Assembly: GCF_900114495.1 (NCBI RefSeq)
Contig: NZ_FOZI01000001.1
Coordinates: 1,259,469 to 1,323,468, forward strand
DNA: 64,000 bases
Source of the DNA: Dyella sp. OK004
GTDB taxonomy: Bacteria > Pseudomonadota > Gammaproteobacteria > Xanthomonadales > Rhodanobacteraceae
Reading direction: 5' to 3'
Of the stretch, positions 15,598-24,735 are shown one piece after another. Numbering within the stretch: position 1 is the stretch's first letter; each line of letters opens with the position of its first letter. The notes beneath the pieces are model-generated. The model was given only the letters and a program-made list of their open reading frames with translations, was not told the DNA's origin and ran no database searches. Made by a program: the position numbers and the translations under genes.

Positions 15598-17820
15598 GTG
15601 AACTCCAATGCCGCCGATTCCACGACACCGAAGCGCCTTGATCTACAGGCACGTTCGGCCGTCGTAGATACGCTTCTAGCCAGCCTTATGTGGCTGTGCA
15701 AGCACCACCAAATCGATAAAAGCGCGCAGGCGCTGAAAGCCGGCCTGCCGGTCGGCGGCATGCTGGAGCCATCGCTGGCACTGGCCGCGCTCGAGCAGTC
15801 GGGTATGTCCGCTGCGGTGGTGGAACGCAAGGTTGCGCAGATCTCCGCGCATTTGTGGCCGGTGGTTTTGCTCCGAAAGGATTACGGCGGCTGCGTGCTG
15901 CTGAGTCATCGTAAGACGGACGATGGCGTGCGCTATCGCGTGGTCCTGCCTGAACTCGGCGATGACGCGGTGGAGATCGACGCCGACGAAATGGATGCGA
16001 CGTACGTCGGCTTCGCGATCCTGGCCAAGCCCAAGGCCAAGGTTGATCACCGTGCCGGCGCGCCGGAGCCGGAGCGTGCTGGCCATTGGCTAATCAGCAC
16101 ACTGTGGCGCTATCGCCGCTATTACGGCAATGCGGCGTTGGCGACGGTACTGGTCAACGTGCTGTCGCTCGCCAGCATTTTTTTCACCATGAACGTGTAC
16201 GACCGCGTGGTACCGAACTACGCCGTGGTGACGATGTGGTCGCTGGCGATCGGCGTGGCGACCGCCATGATCTTCGAAGGTCTTTCGCGTTTTATCCGCA
16301 GTTACATACTGGATATCGCCGGCAAGAAGGCGGATCTGGTGATGGGTAGCATGCTGTTTCGCCAGGCGCTGGCGATTCGAATGGAATACAAACCCAGCTC
16401 GCCTGGCACGTTCGCCAATCAGTTGCGCGAGTTCGATTCGGTGCGCGACTTTGTCACCTCGGCAACGCTGTCGGCCATTGCTGATCTGCCGTTCGTGCTG
16501 TTGTTTGTCGGCGTGATCTTTGCCGTCGGTGGACCGCTCGGATGGGTGCCGCTGTTGCTGATTCCGATCGTGATCATCGTCAGCGTGGTGGTGCAGTGGC
16601 CGCTGGCGCGCATCATGAATGAGAACTTGCGTGAGACGTCGCTCAAGCAAGGCGTGTTGATCGAATCGATCGAAGGTCTGGAGACGTTAAAGGCCGTTGG
16701 TGGCGAGAGTTTCATGCAACGCCGCTGGGACCGGTTCAGCGCATTGGCTGCGGCCACCTCGATGAAGTCGCGGCATCTGTCTGGCTTGGCGACTGGTCTC
16801 ATCACCTTCTTTCAGCAGATCCAGACCGTAGCGATCGTGGTGATCGGCGTGTATCTGATCGAAGCCAAGGAGCTGACCCAGGGCTCGCTAATCGCCACAG
16901 TGATGCTGGCCAGCCGCGCCATTGCGCCGCTGAATCAGGTGATTGGCTTGGCGGTGCGCTATCAGCAGGCCAAAGTGGCGCTGAAGTCCATGAACCAGCT
17001 GATGGCGATGCCGACTGAGCGTAACGCCGAGCAGGACTATCTCGCCGACCACGAGCTCAGCGGCCAATTGCAACTACAGGATGTCGGCTTTTCCTATCCT
17101 GTACCGATGGGGCAACCGGCACCCCCGCCGATGCTCAGCAGCATCAGCTTCACGGTCGCGCCGGGCGAGCGCGTTGGCATCGTGGGCAAGGTCGGTAGCG
17201 GAAAATCGACTTTGCTCAAGGTTATCGCGCGTCTATACGAGCCAACCGACGGCCAACTCCTGGCTGATGGCTTGAACGCCTCGCAGATCGACCCGGCAGA
17301 TTGGCGCCATGCGGTGGGTTACGTGGGCCAGCACTCGCGATTGTTCTACGGCACCTTACGCCAGAACATCCTGATCGGCCGGCCGAGTGCCACGGCGCAG
17401 GAGTTTCTCGACGTGCTCCGTCTGACCGGCCTGGAGAGCATCGCCGCACGTCATCCGCTCGGCGTGAATTTACCCATCGGTGAGACCGGCGAAGGTTTGT
17501 CGGGTGGTCAGCGGCAACTGGTGGCGCTGGCACGCGCGCTGATCGCACGTCCGAAAGTGCTTCTACTCGACGAACCGGCCAGTGGTATGGATGCCCAAAC
17601 CGAGGCGCGCTTTGTCGAACAACTCAAACACGTCATGCATGGGCAGACCTTGCTGCTTGTTACGCATCGTCCCTCGCTGCTGACACTGGTTGACCGCGTG
17701 CTGGTGATGGACGAAGGCAAGGTAGCGATCGATGGCGACAAGGCCACGGTATTGGCGCAGCTTTCCGCCGCCCAAAAGGTACCGACCGCGCGGGCCCTGG
17801 CGCAGGAGGACGCGGCATGA
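15598..17820 (+). CDS. Type I secretion ABC transporter/permease (LapB-like)
   Basis: The 740-residue protein has an N-terminal C39-like domain (about residues 20-150) lacking the QxxxxxC catalytic motif, so it should bind and not cleave its substrates; then a six-helix membrane domain starting LATVLVNVLSLASIFFTMNV, and an ATPase domain with Walker A GKVGSGKST near residue 532, signature LSGGQRQ, Walker B VLLLDEPAS and a terminal THRPSLL switch. It powers export in one step through both membranes. The start is GTG 15598. The adaptor gene overlaps its stop by four bases (ATGA), a sign of translational coupling. Confidence 0.93.
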   Translation: MNSNAADSTTPKRLDLQARSAVVDTLLASLMWLCKHHQIDKSAQALKAGLPVGGMLEPSLALAALEQSGMSAAVVERKVAQISAHLWPVVLLRKDYGGCVLLSHRKTDDGVRYRVVLPELGDDAVEIDADEMDATYVGFAILAKPKAKVDHRAGAPEPERAGHWLISTLWRYRRYYGNAALATVLVNVLSLASIFFTMNVYDRVVPNYAVVTMWSLAIGVATAMIFEGLSRFIRSYILDIAGKKADLVMGSMLFRQALAIRMEYKPSSPGTFANQLREFDSVRDFVTSATLSAIADLPFVLLFVGVIFAVGGPLGWVPLLLIPIVIIVSVVVQWPLARIMNENLRETSLKQGVLIESIEGLETLKAVGGESFMQRRWDRFSALAAATSMKSRHLSGLATGLITFFQQIQTVAIVVIGVYLIEAKELTQGSLIATVMLASRAIAPLNQVIGLAVRYQQAKVALKSMNQLMAMPTERNAEQDYLADHELSGQLQLQDVGFSYPVPMGQPAPPPMLSSISFTVAPGERVGIVGKVGSGKSTLLKVIARLYEPTDGQLLADGLNASQIDPADWRHAVGYVGQHSRLFYGTLRQNILIGRPSATAQEFLDVLRLTGLESIAARHPLGVNLPIGETGEGLSGGQRQLVALARALIARPKVLLLDEPASGMDAQTEARFVEQLKHVMHGQTLLLVTHRPSLLTLVDRVLVMDEGKVAIDGDKATVLAQLSAAQKVPTARALAQEDAA

Positions 17821-19049
17821 AGATGCCCGCCAAGCCACGCGGCACCACGACGCTCATGCATCCGGGCGATGCTGCCTATATCGGCGATATCAAGGAAGCG
17901 ATGCTCGCCCAATCCACACCGGGCGCCAAGGCCGTGCTGTATCTGATCGCCACGGTAATGGTGGTCGGTATGACGTGGGCGCATTTTGCACGCGTCGAAG
18001 AAGTCACACGCGCCGAAGGCAAAGTGATTGCCGCCGGTGGCGAACAGCAGATCCAGAGCCTGGACGGCGGCATCATCGAAGAGATGCCAGTACGGGAAGG
18101 CGAGACCGTGGCGAAAGGGCAGCTGCTGCTCAAGATCGATCCCACGCGCGCCAATGCCGGCTATCGCGAAGTGCAGTCAAAGGTCATCGGCCTGAAGGCC
18201 ACCGTGGCGCGCCTGAAAGCCGAAGCCTATGGGCAGGCGCTGAGCTTTCCTGACGATGTGTTGCGGGATACCAAAGTGGTGAAGGAGGAAACGCAAACCT
18301 TCGAGGCGCGTCGACGCGCGCTGGATGAGAGCGTGGTCTCGCTGCAGAAAAGCTACGACCTGGCCATGAAGGAGCTCGCACTGTCCGAGCCACTGATGCG
18401 TAAAGGCCTGATGTCGGAAGTCGAGATCCTGCGTATGCGCCGCGATGCCAACAGTTTTCAGATGCAGATCGTGGAGCAGCGTAATCGCTTCAAGGCCACG
18501 GCCAATTCGGAGTTGTCACAGGCGCAGCTGGAGCTGGCGCAGACCACCGAGAAGCTGGCCGGCAATGCCGATGTGGTCGATCGCACCGAAATCCTTGCGC
18601 CGGTGCGCGGCATCATCAAGAACATCCGCATCAAGACAATCGACGGTGTGGTGCGTCCCGGCGAGACCATTATGGAAATCTCGCCCATCGACGAGCAGTT
18701 GCTGGTGGAAGGCAAAATCAAACCTTCCGACGTGGGCTTTGTCCATCCGGGCCAGATGGCCACGATAAAGATCTCCGCCTATGACTATGGCATCTACGGC
18801 GCGCTGAAAGGCAAGGTTGAACGGGTCAGCCCCGACACACTCGAGAACGAGAAGAAGCCAGGCGACGAAACCACCTATTACCGGGTGGTGGTACGCACCA
18901 ATGCCAATGCGCTGACGGCGGGCGGCAAACAACTGCCGATTATCCCCGGCATGGTCTCGACCATCGACATTCGCACCAGCGAAAAAACTATTCAGGACTA
19001 CATCCTGAAACCGCTGTTCAAGGCGCGCGAAGCATTCCGCGAGCGATAG
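17817..19049 (+). CDS. HlyD-family periplasmic adaptor of type I secretion
   Basis: The 410-residue membrane fusion protein has one N-terminal transmembrane helix (AVLYLIATVMVVGMTWAHFA), a lipoyl-like half motif (VIAAGGEQQIQSLDGGII), a long alpha-hairpin (about residues 105-245) and a beta-barrel with RGIIKNIRIKTIDGVVRPGE and GMVSTIDIRT. It spans the periplasm and links the ABC transporter to the TolC-like channel. The start codon overlaps the transporter stop. It resembles the LapC/HlyD class used by large adhesin exporters. Confidence 0.93.
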   Translation: MKMPAKPRGTTTLMHPGDAAYIGDIKEAMLAQSTPGAKAVLYLIATVMVVGMTWAHFARVEEVTRAEGKVIAAGGEQQIQSLDGGIIEEMPVREGETVAKGQLLLKIDPTRANAGYREVQSKVIGLKATVARLKAEAYGQALSFPDDVLRDTKVVKEETQTFEARRRALDESVVSLQKSYDLAMKELALSEPLMRKGLMSEVEILRMRRDANSFQMQIVEQRNRFKATANSELSQAQLELAQTTEKLAGNADVVDRTEILAPVRGIIKNIRIKTIDGVVRPGETIMEISPIDEQLLVEGKIKPSDVGFVHPGQMATIKISAYDYGIYGALKGKVERVSPDTLENEKKPGDETTYYRVVVRTNANALTAGGKQLPIIPGMVSTIDIRTSEKTIQDYILKPLFKAREAFRER

Positions 19050-19285
19050 CTGCTGCCCGCGTCGAATTTTGGCCATGCGAGCTCTTGACTCCCTCCTCGC
19101 GACCGCAGGAGATGGAGAGAGCTGCACTGCAGAGATTCAACGCTGCGCAAGTTGGACTTTTACGAAAACGATCATTCGGGAGGGGATGAGCGTAACCACG
19201 ACAAACAGGCAACGAAACAGACTCGATGGGTGGTCGATTGAACGCATGTTCGACGGACGCCTAGGGTTTGAGGAGCAATAGATAC

Positions 19286-21115
19286 GTGAACTCGCGCGAC
19301 ACATCATGGGCAAACCGCAACGTGGTCATCAGTCGACAACCGCTGGCCGTGGCCTTTGCGCTTCTCAGTCTTGCGCTGCCCGCGATCAGTGCCGCTGAAC
19401 CCGCGACTGACGCATCGCCAAAGAAGTACGCCTCCTGGCGTGACGAGTTCGACGTTGTCCGATTCGGCGCATCGCGGGTAACAGCGACATCGTCGCCTTC
19501 GCAACCAACGGCGACGAAAACCCAAACCTCTGCGACTCCGAACGATACGACGCGTTCGCCCGCCGCAACGGACGAGCGCATGGCTTCGGTGAGCACAACA
19601 ATAGCCTCACCGAAAGAGAGCGCTCCTGTCGCCGACCTCAGCCCCCAACATTCTGTAGCGAGCCGGGTACCGCCCACACCATCCACGAATGTCGAGTCGG
19701 TGGCTTCCGCGCCGACACCAGCGGCACCGCGTGAGACAAACATCACTAAAGAGGCAGTTGCACGCACTCCGTCTCCCGCGAGTGCGGCGACCGCGACCAC
19801 ATCGCAGACCGTGTCAGCGGCGGTGCTCTCGCAATGGCTCGACGACCAGCCGGTCGACGAAGCGGCGCGCCGTAACGCACCCGGTATCACTGAAACCCAA
19901 CTGCGGCAGCGTTTTTACGACGCGATCCGGGTCGCCGCCGAGCGCAGCCCCAATGTGTCGCAGGCGTTGGCGCAATGGGAGGCCACCCGTTACGACGTGA
20001 ATAACGCACGCGGGCAACGCCTGCCGCAGGTGAAGCTCAGCGGCCAGTCGCCTACCCGGACTTTCGGTGGTCCGACGCCAGCCAGCAATCCAAGTCTCGG
20101 CGCATCGGTGTCGGTAAATGTCACTACGCCAGTGTTTGACTGGGGCACCGGGCGCAAGGCTGTACAGAGCACCCGGCATCTCGCGGAAGCGGCGGAGCAG
20201 GGTTATCAGGCCACGCTGGAAAGTACCGCGCTGGATGTGTCCAACACCCTGCTGGAACTGGGCCGCTATCGCAGCATGACGGCGATCGGCGACGCCTACG
20301 TGAAACGCATGCGTTCCCTGGTCGACATGCTGGCGCAGATATCAGCCGCGGATCAGGGACGGCGCAGCGAGTGGGTGCAGGCAAAAGCGCAGCTACTGCA
20401 GGCCATGGCCAACCGCGATGCCAGCGCAGCGCAGGTGCGGCAGCTGGAAATCAAGATGGGCATTCTGCTCGGCGACCATTCGGTGGCCCTGCCCGCCGAT
20501 GGGATATGGCCGATCCAACCGGCTGACGCGAACCGTCTGCTCGCCCATTTTCAGGACCATCCCGCCATCCGGCAGGCCAAAGCCACGGCGGATGCCGCCG
20601 ACCTGAGCGCCGACGCGCAGCGCGCATCCAAACGGCCGCGGCTGGACTGGGTGGTCAACAAGACCGCTTTCCGCGATGCACAGGGACCGCAGCAACCCTG
20701 GGCCACGTCGCTGCAACTGAGCTGGTCTCTGTTTAGCGGCGGCTCGGACCGCGCGGCCTATCGCGCGGCACTTGCGCGCGCGGATGCAAATCGCCAGCAG
20801 GTGGAAGTGCTCAAACGCAACTACGAATACCAGGTACGCGACGCCGCACAGACCGCGGTCGATGCGTTTGCACGCGCCGACGCGTATGCCGATCTCTCCA
20901 ACGAAACCTTGCAGGTGCGCAAGGCGATGTTCGAGCAGTGGTACCAGCTGGGCAAGCGCAGCCTGCTCGACGTACTCACGTCCGAAACCGATCACTACAA
21001 CGACATGGTCGGTGAAGTCAGTAATCGATTCGATGCGTACGAGGCGGTGTTCAGCGCCTATGACGGTGCAGGAAAGCTGGTGGATTGGCTGGCGGGAGAT
21101 CAGGCGCGCCACTGA
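19286..21115 (+). CDS. TolC-family outer-membrane channel with long low-complexity extension
   Basis: The C-terminal part (about residues 195-609) is an outer-membrane efflux protein: two OEP repeats, beginning LRQRFYDAIRVAAERSPNVS and later PRLDWVVNKTAFRDAQGPQQ, with QWYQLGKRSLLDVL near the end. A signal peptide (AFALLSLALPAISA) precedes it, but between lie about 150 residues rich in Ser, Thr, Pro and Ala, unusual for the family. GTG 19286 is favoured (AGGAG ten bases upstream). The gap from the adaptor is 236 bases with no convincing gene. It completes the three-part secretion system and precedes its likely substrates. Confidence 0.9.
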   Translation: MNSRDTSWANRNVVISRQPLAVAFALLSLALPAISAAEPATDASPKKYASWRDEFDVVRFGASRVTATSSPSQPTATKTQTSATPNDTTRSPAATDERMASVSTTIASPKESAPVADLSPQHSVASRVPPTPSTNVESVASAPTPAAPRETNITKEAVARTPSPASAATATTSQTVSAAVLSQWLDDQPVDEAARRNAPGITETQLRQRFYDAIRVAAERSPNVSQALAQWEATRYDVNNARGQRLPQVKLSGQSPTRTFGGPTPASNPSLGASVSVNVTTPVFDWGTGRKAVQSTRHLAEAAEQGYQATLESTALDVSNTLLELGRYRSMTAIGDAYVKRMRSLVDMLAQISAADQGRRSEWVQAKAQLLQAMANRDASAAQVRQLEIKMGILLGDHSVALPADGIWPIQPADANRLLAHFQDHPAIRQAKATADAADLSADAQRASKRPRLDWVVNKTAFRDAQGPQQPWATSLQLSWSLFSGGSDRAAYRAALARADANRQQVEVLKRNYEYQVRDAAQTAVDAFARADAYADLSNETLQVRKAMFEQWYQLGKRSLLDVLTSETDHYNDMVGEVSNRFDAYEAVFSAYDGAGKLVDWLAGDQARH

Positions 21116-21242
21116 TTCGACGGCTCGGCAGCAAATGAATGCTGTCGGGATGAACAACCTCCCAGGTTCTTGGGAGATCTGCCTGATGAAAAACCCGATT
21201 GACCGATTTGCCCTTTCCCCGTTTGATAAGGATTTTTGAAAC

Positions 21243-24200
21243 ATGAGCGACACTCCCACAAAGCTGCCTGCGCAGCCCATTTACGACAGCGGCCTGTCAG
21301 ATGTTTACAGCACCGAAGCCGCAGCTAGCGCTGTTCCCGGGACACCCGTATCCATCGTCAGGGCGGATGGTGGAGAAGATCTTGGCCCCGGCTACATTGC
21401 CGACGGGACGACGACCGACAATGTGCTGCCGCGCCTGGTCGGTACCGCCGATATCCTCGATATCGGCTGGGATGACGCCGATCGCTGGATCACCATCATG
21501 GACAATGGTGTCGTGGTGGGCCAAGTCTTGGCGGACCATTTCGGTAACTGGGAATATCAGCCCAGTCTCCCATTGAGCACGGGCGAGCATCATTTCACCG
21601 CCGAATTCAGCAAGTATCCCGATGGCCTGGGTGGGAGCCCAGCGAGCGCGCCTTACACCATCGATGTCGAACCTGCCTCAGTGACGATGCCGGGGCCGGC
21701 GCTGACCGAACAAGGTGAGCTGGTATTGCATGTGGTGAGCTACGAGACCAACCCGCGTGGAGATGAGCTGCACAACGGCGACTCGGTGGGCTATCTGCAT
21801 CCGAGTCTTCAGGGCACGGCCGTCGCCGGCAGTTGGGTGACAATCATGGATGGCGCCACGGAGGTGTGCAAAGTCCAGGCTGGTGCCGACGGTCGCTGGA
21901 TCATCGATCCGAGGCTGAGTGAAGGTCACCATAGCTTGTCCGCCATGTTTGCCGATGGCACAGCCACTGCGCCGGTCGACTTCACCGTCAATATCCCGCT
22001 GTCGATCGTCGTTGTTTACGACAACCTCGGTGGCTCGCCGGCCAACCAGCACGGGCAAGAGTCCGGTGGCACCATCGCTTATCCGGGCCAAGGATTCGGC
22101 GGCAAAGCCCATCCGGGCAGTGTGGTCACACTAATGGATGGCGACCATGAATTGGGCCATGCACAGGTCGACCGCAACGGTTCCTGGGTCCTCAAGCTGG
22201 ATACCGACCTGTCGCCGGGCGAACACCATATTACCGTTGTCTCGGCAGACGGGAACGAGGTGAGCCAGTCGTTTGACATCAATTATGTGCCCAACCCGCC
22301 GGCACACGGCGACGTGGGATCACTGTCGTTGAACGACGTACTCGGCACCGGCGAAGGCGAGCTATTCGCCACCGATCACACCCACGACAACGCACAGCTC
22401 AGCACGCACGGCGTTGAGGCGACGGACGACTCGGTGACGAACGGCGTACAGGCAAAAATGCCCGCCATCACCCATATTTACGATGACGCGGATCTCTCAC
22501 AAGAACTCGGCCGAGGGGATACGGCGCATAGTGCGTACCCAACTCTTCGAGGTACGGGCGAGCCGAACAGCCTGGTTGAACTTTGGGATGGTGGTAAATC
22601 ATTGGGTACGGCCCAAGTCGACGGCGATGGCAACTGGTCGTTTACGCCGACCGAACCGCTAGCCGACACAACGCCCAGCACCATCCACTTTCTCTTCGTT
22701 TCGTCGGATGCGGGTGCATCGGATTGGTTTCCCCTCTTTGTCGATACCCATTGGTCGGTAGAAGAGCCGCCAATGATTGGCCACGTATACGACGGCGCCG
22801 ATAGCTCGCATGAAATCGGGTCTATGGGTACCACTCACGACTCGCGTGTGAAACTGGAAGGTACGGCGAAGGCCGGCAGCACCGTGACGATCTATGACGG
22901 CCATACGCCAATCGGTACGGCGCAGGTGGACGGCAACGGTCATTGGGTGTTCGACACGCCCTCGCTCGGCAACGGCGGGCATACGTTGATAGTAGAGGTC
23001 GATGGTCAGAGCAGTGCTCAGTTCTTGATCATCGTGCAAGTTCCTGTCACGCCGCCGCCAATCATCGGCCATGTGTACGACGCTGATGGCTCGCATGAAA
23101 TCGGGTCTATGGGTACCACCCACGACTCGCATGTGAAACTGGAAGGTACGGCGAAGGCCGGCAGTACCGTGACGATCTATGACGGCTACACGCCAATCGG
23201 TACGTCACCGGTAGATGGCCAGGGCCACTGGACGTTCGACACGCCCTCGCTTGGCAACGGCGGGCATACGTTGATAGCAAAGGTCGACGGTCAGAGCAGT
23301 ACACAGTTCCTGATCATCGTGCAAGTTCCTGTCACGCCGCCGCCAATGATCGGCCACCTGTACGACGCTGATGGCTCGCATGAAATCGGGGCTATGACCA
23401 CCACACACGGCTCGCACGTGAAGTTGGAAGGTACGGCGAAGGCCGACAGCATCGTAACGATCTACGATCGCAACACGCCAATCGGCACGGCGCAGGTGGA
23501 CGGCAACGGTCGCTGGATGTTCGACACGCCCGAGCTGGTCAGTGGTGGGCATACGCTGACCGTGTCCGTCGACGGTCAGAGCAGCTCGCAGTTCTCGTTC
23601 ATCGTCCAGCCGGCCTATGTCACACCTACACCGGAAATCAACCAGGTGCAGGAGCATTTGGGTACTCCGAACTACCATGGCGAGCTGACCAGTGGCGCAA
23701 CTACGGCTGATGGCCATCCGCTGATGGCTGGCACAGGGTTAGCCAACAGCATCGTGACGATTTACGACGGCAATGCGCTGATTGGCACGGCAAAGGTGAA
23801 CAATGCCGGCCACTGGGGGACGACGCTGCCCGACCTCGGCGATGGCGTGCACAACATCAGCGTGGTTTCGGCCGATGGCAAAGCCAGTGCGCCGTTTGTG
23901 TTGGTGGTCGAGCATTCCGTTGCACAACCGACGATCGCTTATGCGCATGATGATGTCGGCGCCACACAAGGCAATCTTGCTAGCGGCGGCACCACCGACG
24001 ATACCCATGCCACCTTGCATGGCACGGGCGCACCCAACAGCGTCGTGACGATCTACGACCGATTCGTGGACAGTGCCGGTGGCTCCCACACGGGCATCGC
24101 AGGTACGGCAGAGGTTGACGGAAGCGGGCGCTGGTCGTTTACGCCAAATGCCGAACTGGAATACGGCACGCACCACTTCACTGTGGCAGCAAGCGACTCC

Positions 24201-24494
24201 AACTACAGCCAAGTGTTCACGCTGGTGGTCGATCTTGATTCCTGGATCCCCAATCATGCCGATACATTGTCGTTGAACGACGTGCTTGGTACTGGCGAGA
24301 GCGATCTATTCGCGATGGACCATAACCACGACAACGCACAGCTCAGCGTTCACGACGTCGAAGCCGTGGCGATGAACGACGTGGCCGCCAACGCATCGGC
24401 GACGAATGGCGCGAGTGTCACCGCACACGATGTGGCCGCACTCAACGCTAACCTGGTTTTGCCGCACGAGCAGATGCATACGCATGTGATGTAA
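21243..24494 (+). CDS. Large Ig-repeat protein 1, probable type I secretion substrate
   Basis: The 1083-residue acidic protein has no signal peptide and consists of about nine bacterial Ig-like repeats of roughly 95 residues, each with a core such as GSTVTIYDG, then IGTAQVDGNGHW and GGHTL. No RTX GGxGxD nonapeptides are seen and no N-terminal retention module. The C-terminus carries LSLNDVLGTGESDLF, then HDNAQLSVHDVEA, then LNANLVLPHEQMHTHVM, shared with the next two genes. A second copy of the LSLNDVL to HDNAQLS segment sits internally at about residues 360-390, suggesting gene fusion. Its place behind a type I exporter and the lack of signal peptide support secretion through it; adhesive function is inference. 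Confidence 0.85.
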   Translation: MSDTPTKLPAQPIYDSGLSDVYSTEAAASAVPGTPVSIVRADGGEDLGPGYIADGTTTDNVLPRLVGTADILDIGWDDADRWITIMDNGVVVGQVLADHFGNWEYQPSLPLSTGEHHFTAEFSKYPDGLGGSPASAPYTIDVEPASVTMPGPALTEQGELVLHVVSYETNPRGDELHNGDSVGYLHPSLQGTAVAGSWVTIMDGATEVCKVQAGADGRWIIDPRLSEGHHSLSAMFADGTATAPVDFTVNIPLSIVVVYDNLGGSPANQHGQESGGTIAYPGQGFGGKAHPGSVVTLMDGDHELGHAQVDRNGSWVLKLDTDLSPGEHHITVVSADGNEVSQSFDINYVPNPPAHGDVGSLSLNDVLGTGEGELFATDHTHDNAQLSTHGVEATDDSVTNGVQAKMPAITHIYDDADLSQELGRGDTAHSAYPTLRGTGEPNSLVELWDGGKSLGTAQVDGDGNWSFTPTEPLADTTPSTIHFLFVSSDAGASDWFPLFVDTHWSVEEPPMIGHVYDGADSSHEIGSMGTTHDSRVKLEGTAKAGSTVTIYDGHTPIGTAQVDGNGHWVFDTPSLGNGGHTLIVEVDGQSSAQFLIIVQVPVTPPPIIGHVYDADGSHEIGSMGTTHDSHVKLEGTAKAGSTVTIYDGYTPIGTSPVDGQGHWTFDTPSLGNGGHTLIAKVDGQSSTQFLIIVQVPVTPPPMIGHLYDADGSHEIGAMTTTHGSHVKLEGTAKADSIVTIYDRNTPIGTAQVDGNGRWMFDTPELVSGGHTLTVSVDGQSSSQFSFIVQPAYVTPTPEINQVQEHLGTPNYHGELTSGATTADGHPLMAGTGLANSIVTIYDGNALIGTAKVNNAGHWGTTLPDLGDGVHNISVVSADGKASAPFVLVVEHSVAQPTIAYAHDDVGATQGNLASGGTTDDTHATLHGTGAPNSVVTIYDRFVDSAGGSHTGIAGTAEVDGSGRWSFTPNAELEYGTHHFTVAASDSNYSQVFTLVVDLDSWIPNHADTLSLNDVLGTGESDLFAMDHNHDNAQLSVHDVEAVAMNDVAANASATNGASVTAHDVAALNANLVLPHEQMHTHVM
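22771..23628 (+). repeat. Three near-identical tandem Ig-repeat units within protein 1
   Basis: Units beginning at 22771, 23059 and 23344 have lengths of 288, 285 and about 285 bases and are highly similar at DNA level (for example GTGAAACTGGAAGGTACGGC recurs). Such direct repeats permit copy-number change by recombination. Confidence 0.85.
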
Positions 24495-24506
24495 GCAAAG
24501 ACGAGC

Positions 24507-24535
24507 TTTGTGCCGGCCATGATGGCCGGCACAAA
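24507..24535 (+). terminator. Hairpin after Ig-repeat gene 1
   Basis: Arms 24507-24520 and 24522-24535 are complementary (TTTGTGCCGGCCAT), starting 13 bases after the stop codon. No T-tract follows, so it may be a transcript-stabilising hairpin. Similar hairpins follow the two paralogues. Confidence 0.55.
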
Positions 24536-24735
24536 ACCATATGCATCTGTTACGGGACACCGTGCAAGCCATGCCTTGGCAGTGACATCCGTTGTTCGAC
24601 ATGCGTGATGCAGCGACTTTACACAGACTTTCGAGCTAATGAGATCCCAGCAGTTTCACCCCACCCAAAGGACCGCCAACCAGAACGTTTCATCGATGTA
24701 TGTAGGACTTCAGTGATCAACAACAAGGAATGAAC

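Noticed and set aside
19069-19281. 70-residue open frame between adaptor and TolC genes
   Set aside because: No ribosome site of note, no motif, and it overlaps the ribosome site of the TolC gene; likely leader sequence.
22771-23628. Evenly spaced repeats that might suggest a CRISPR array
   Set aside because: Unit length (about 285 bases) and coding frame show these to be Ig-domain repeats.
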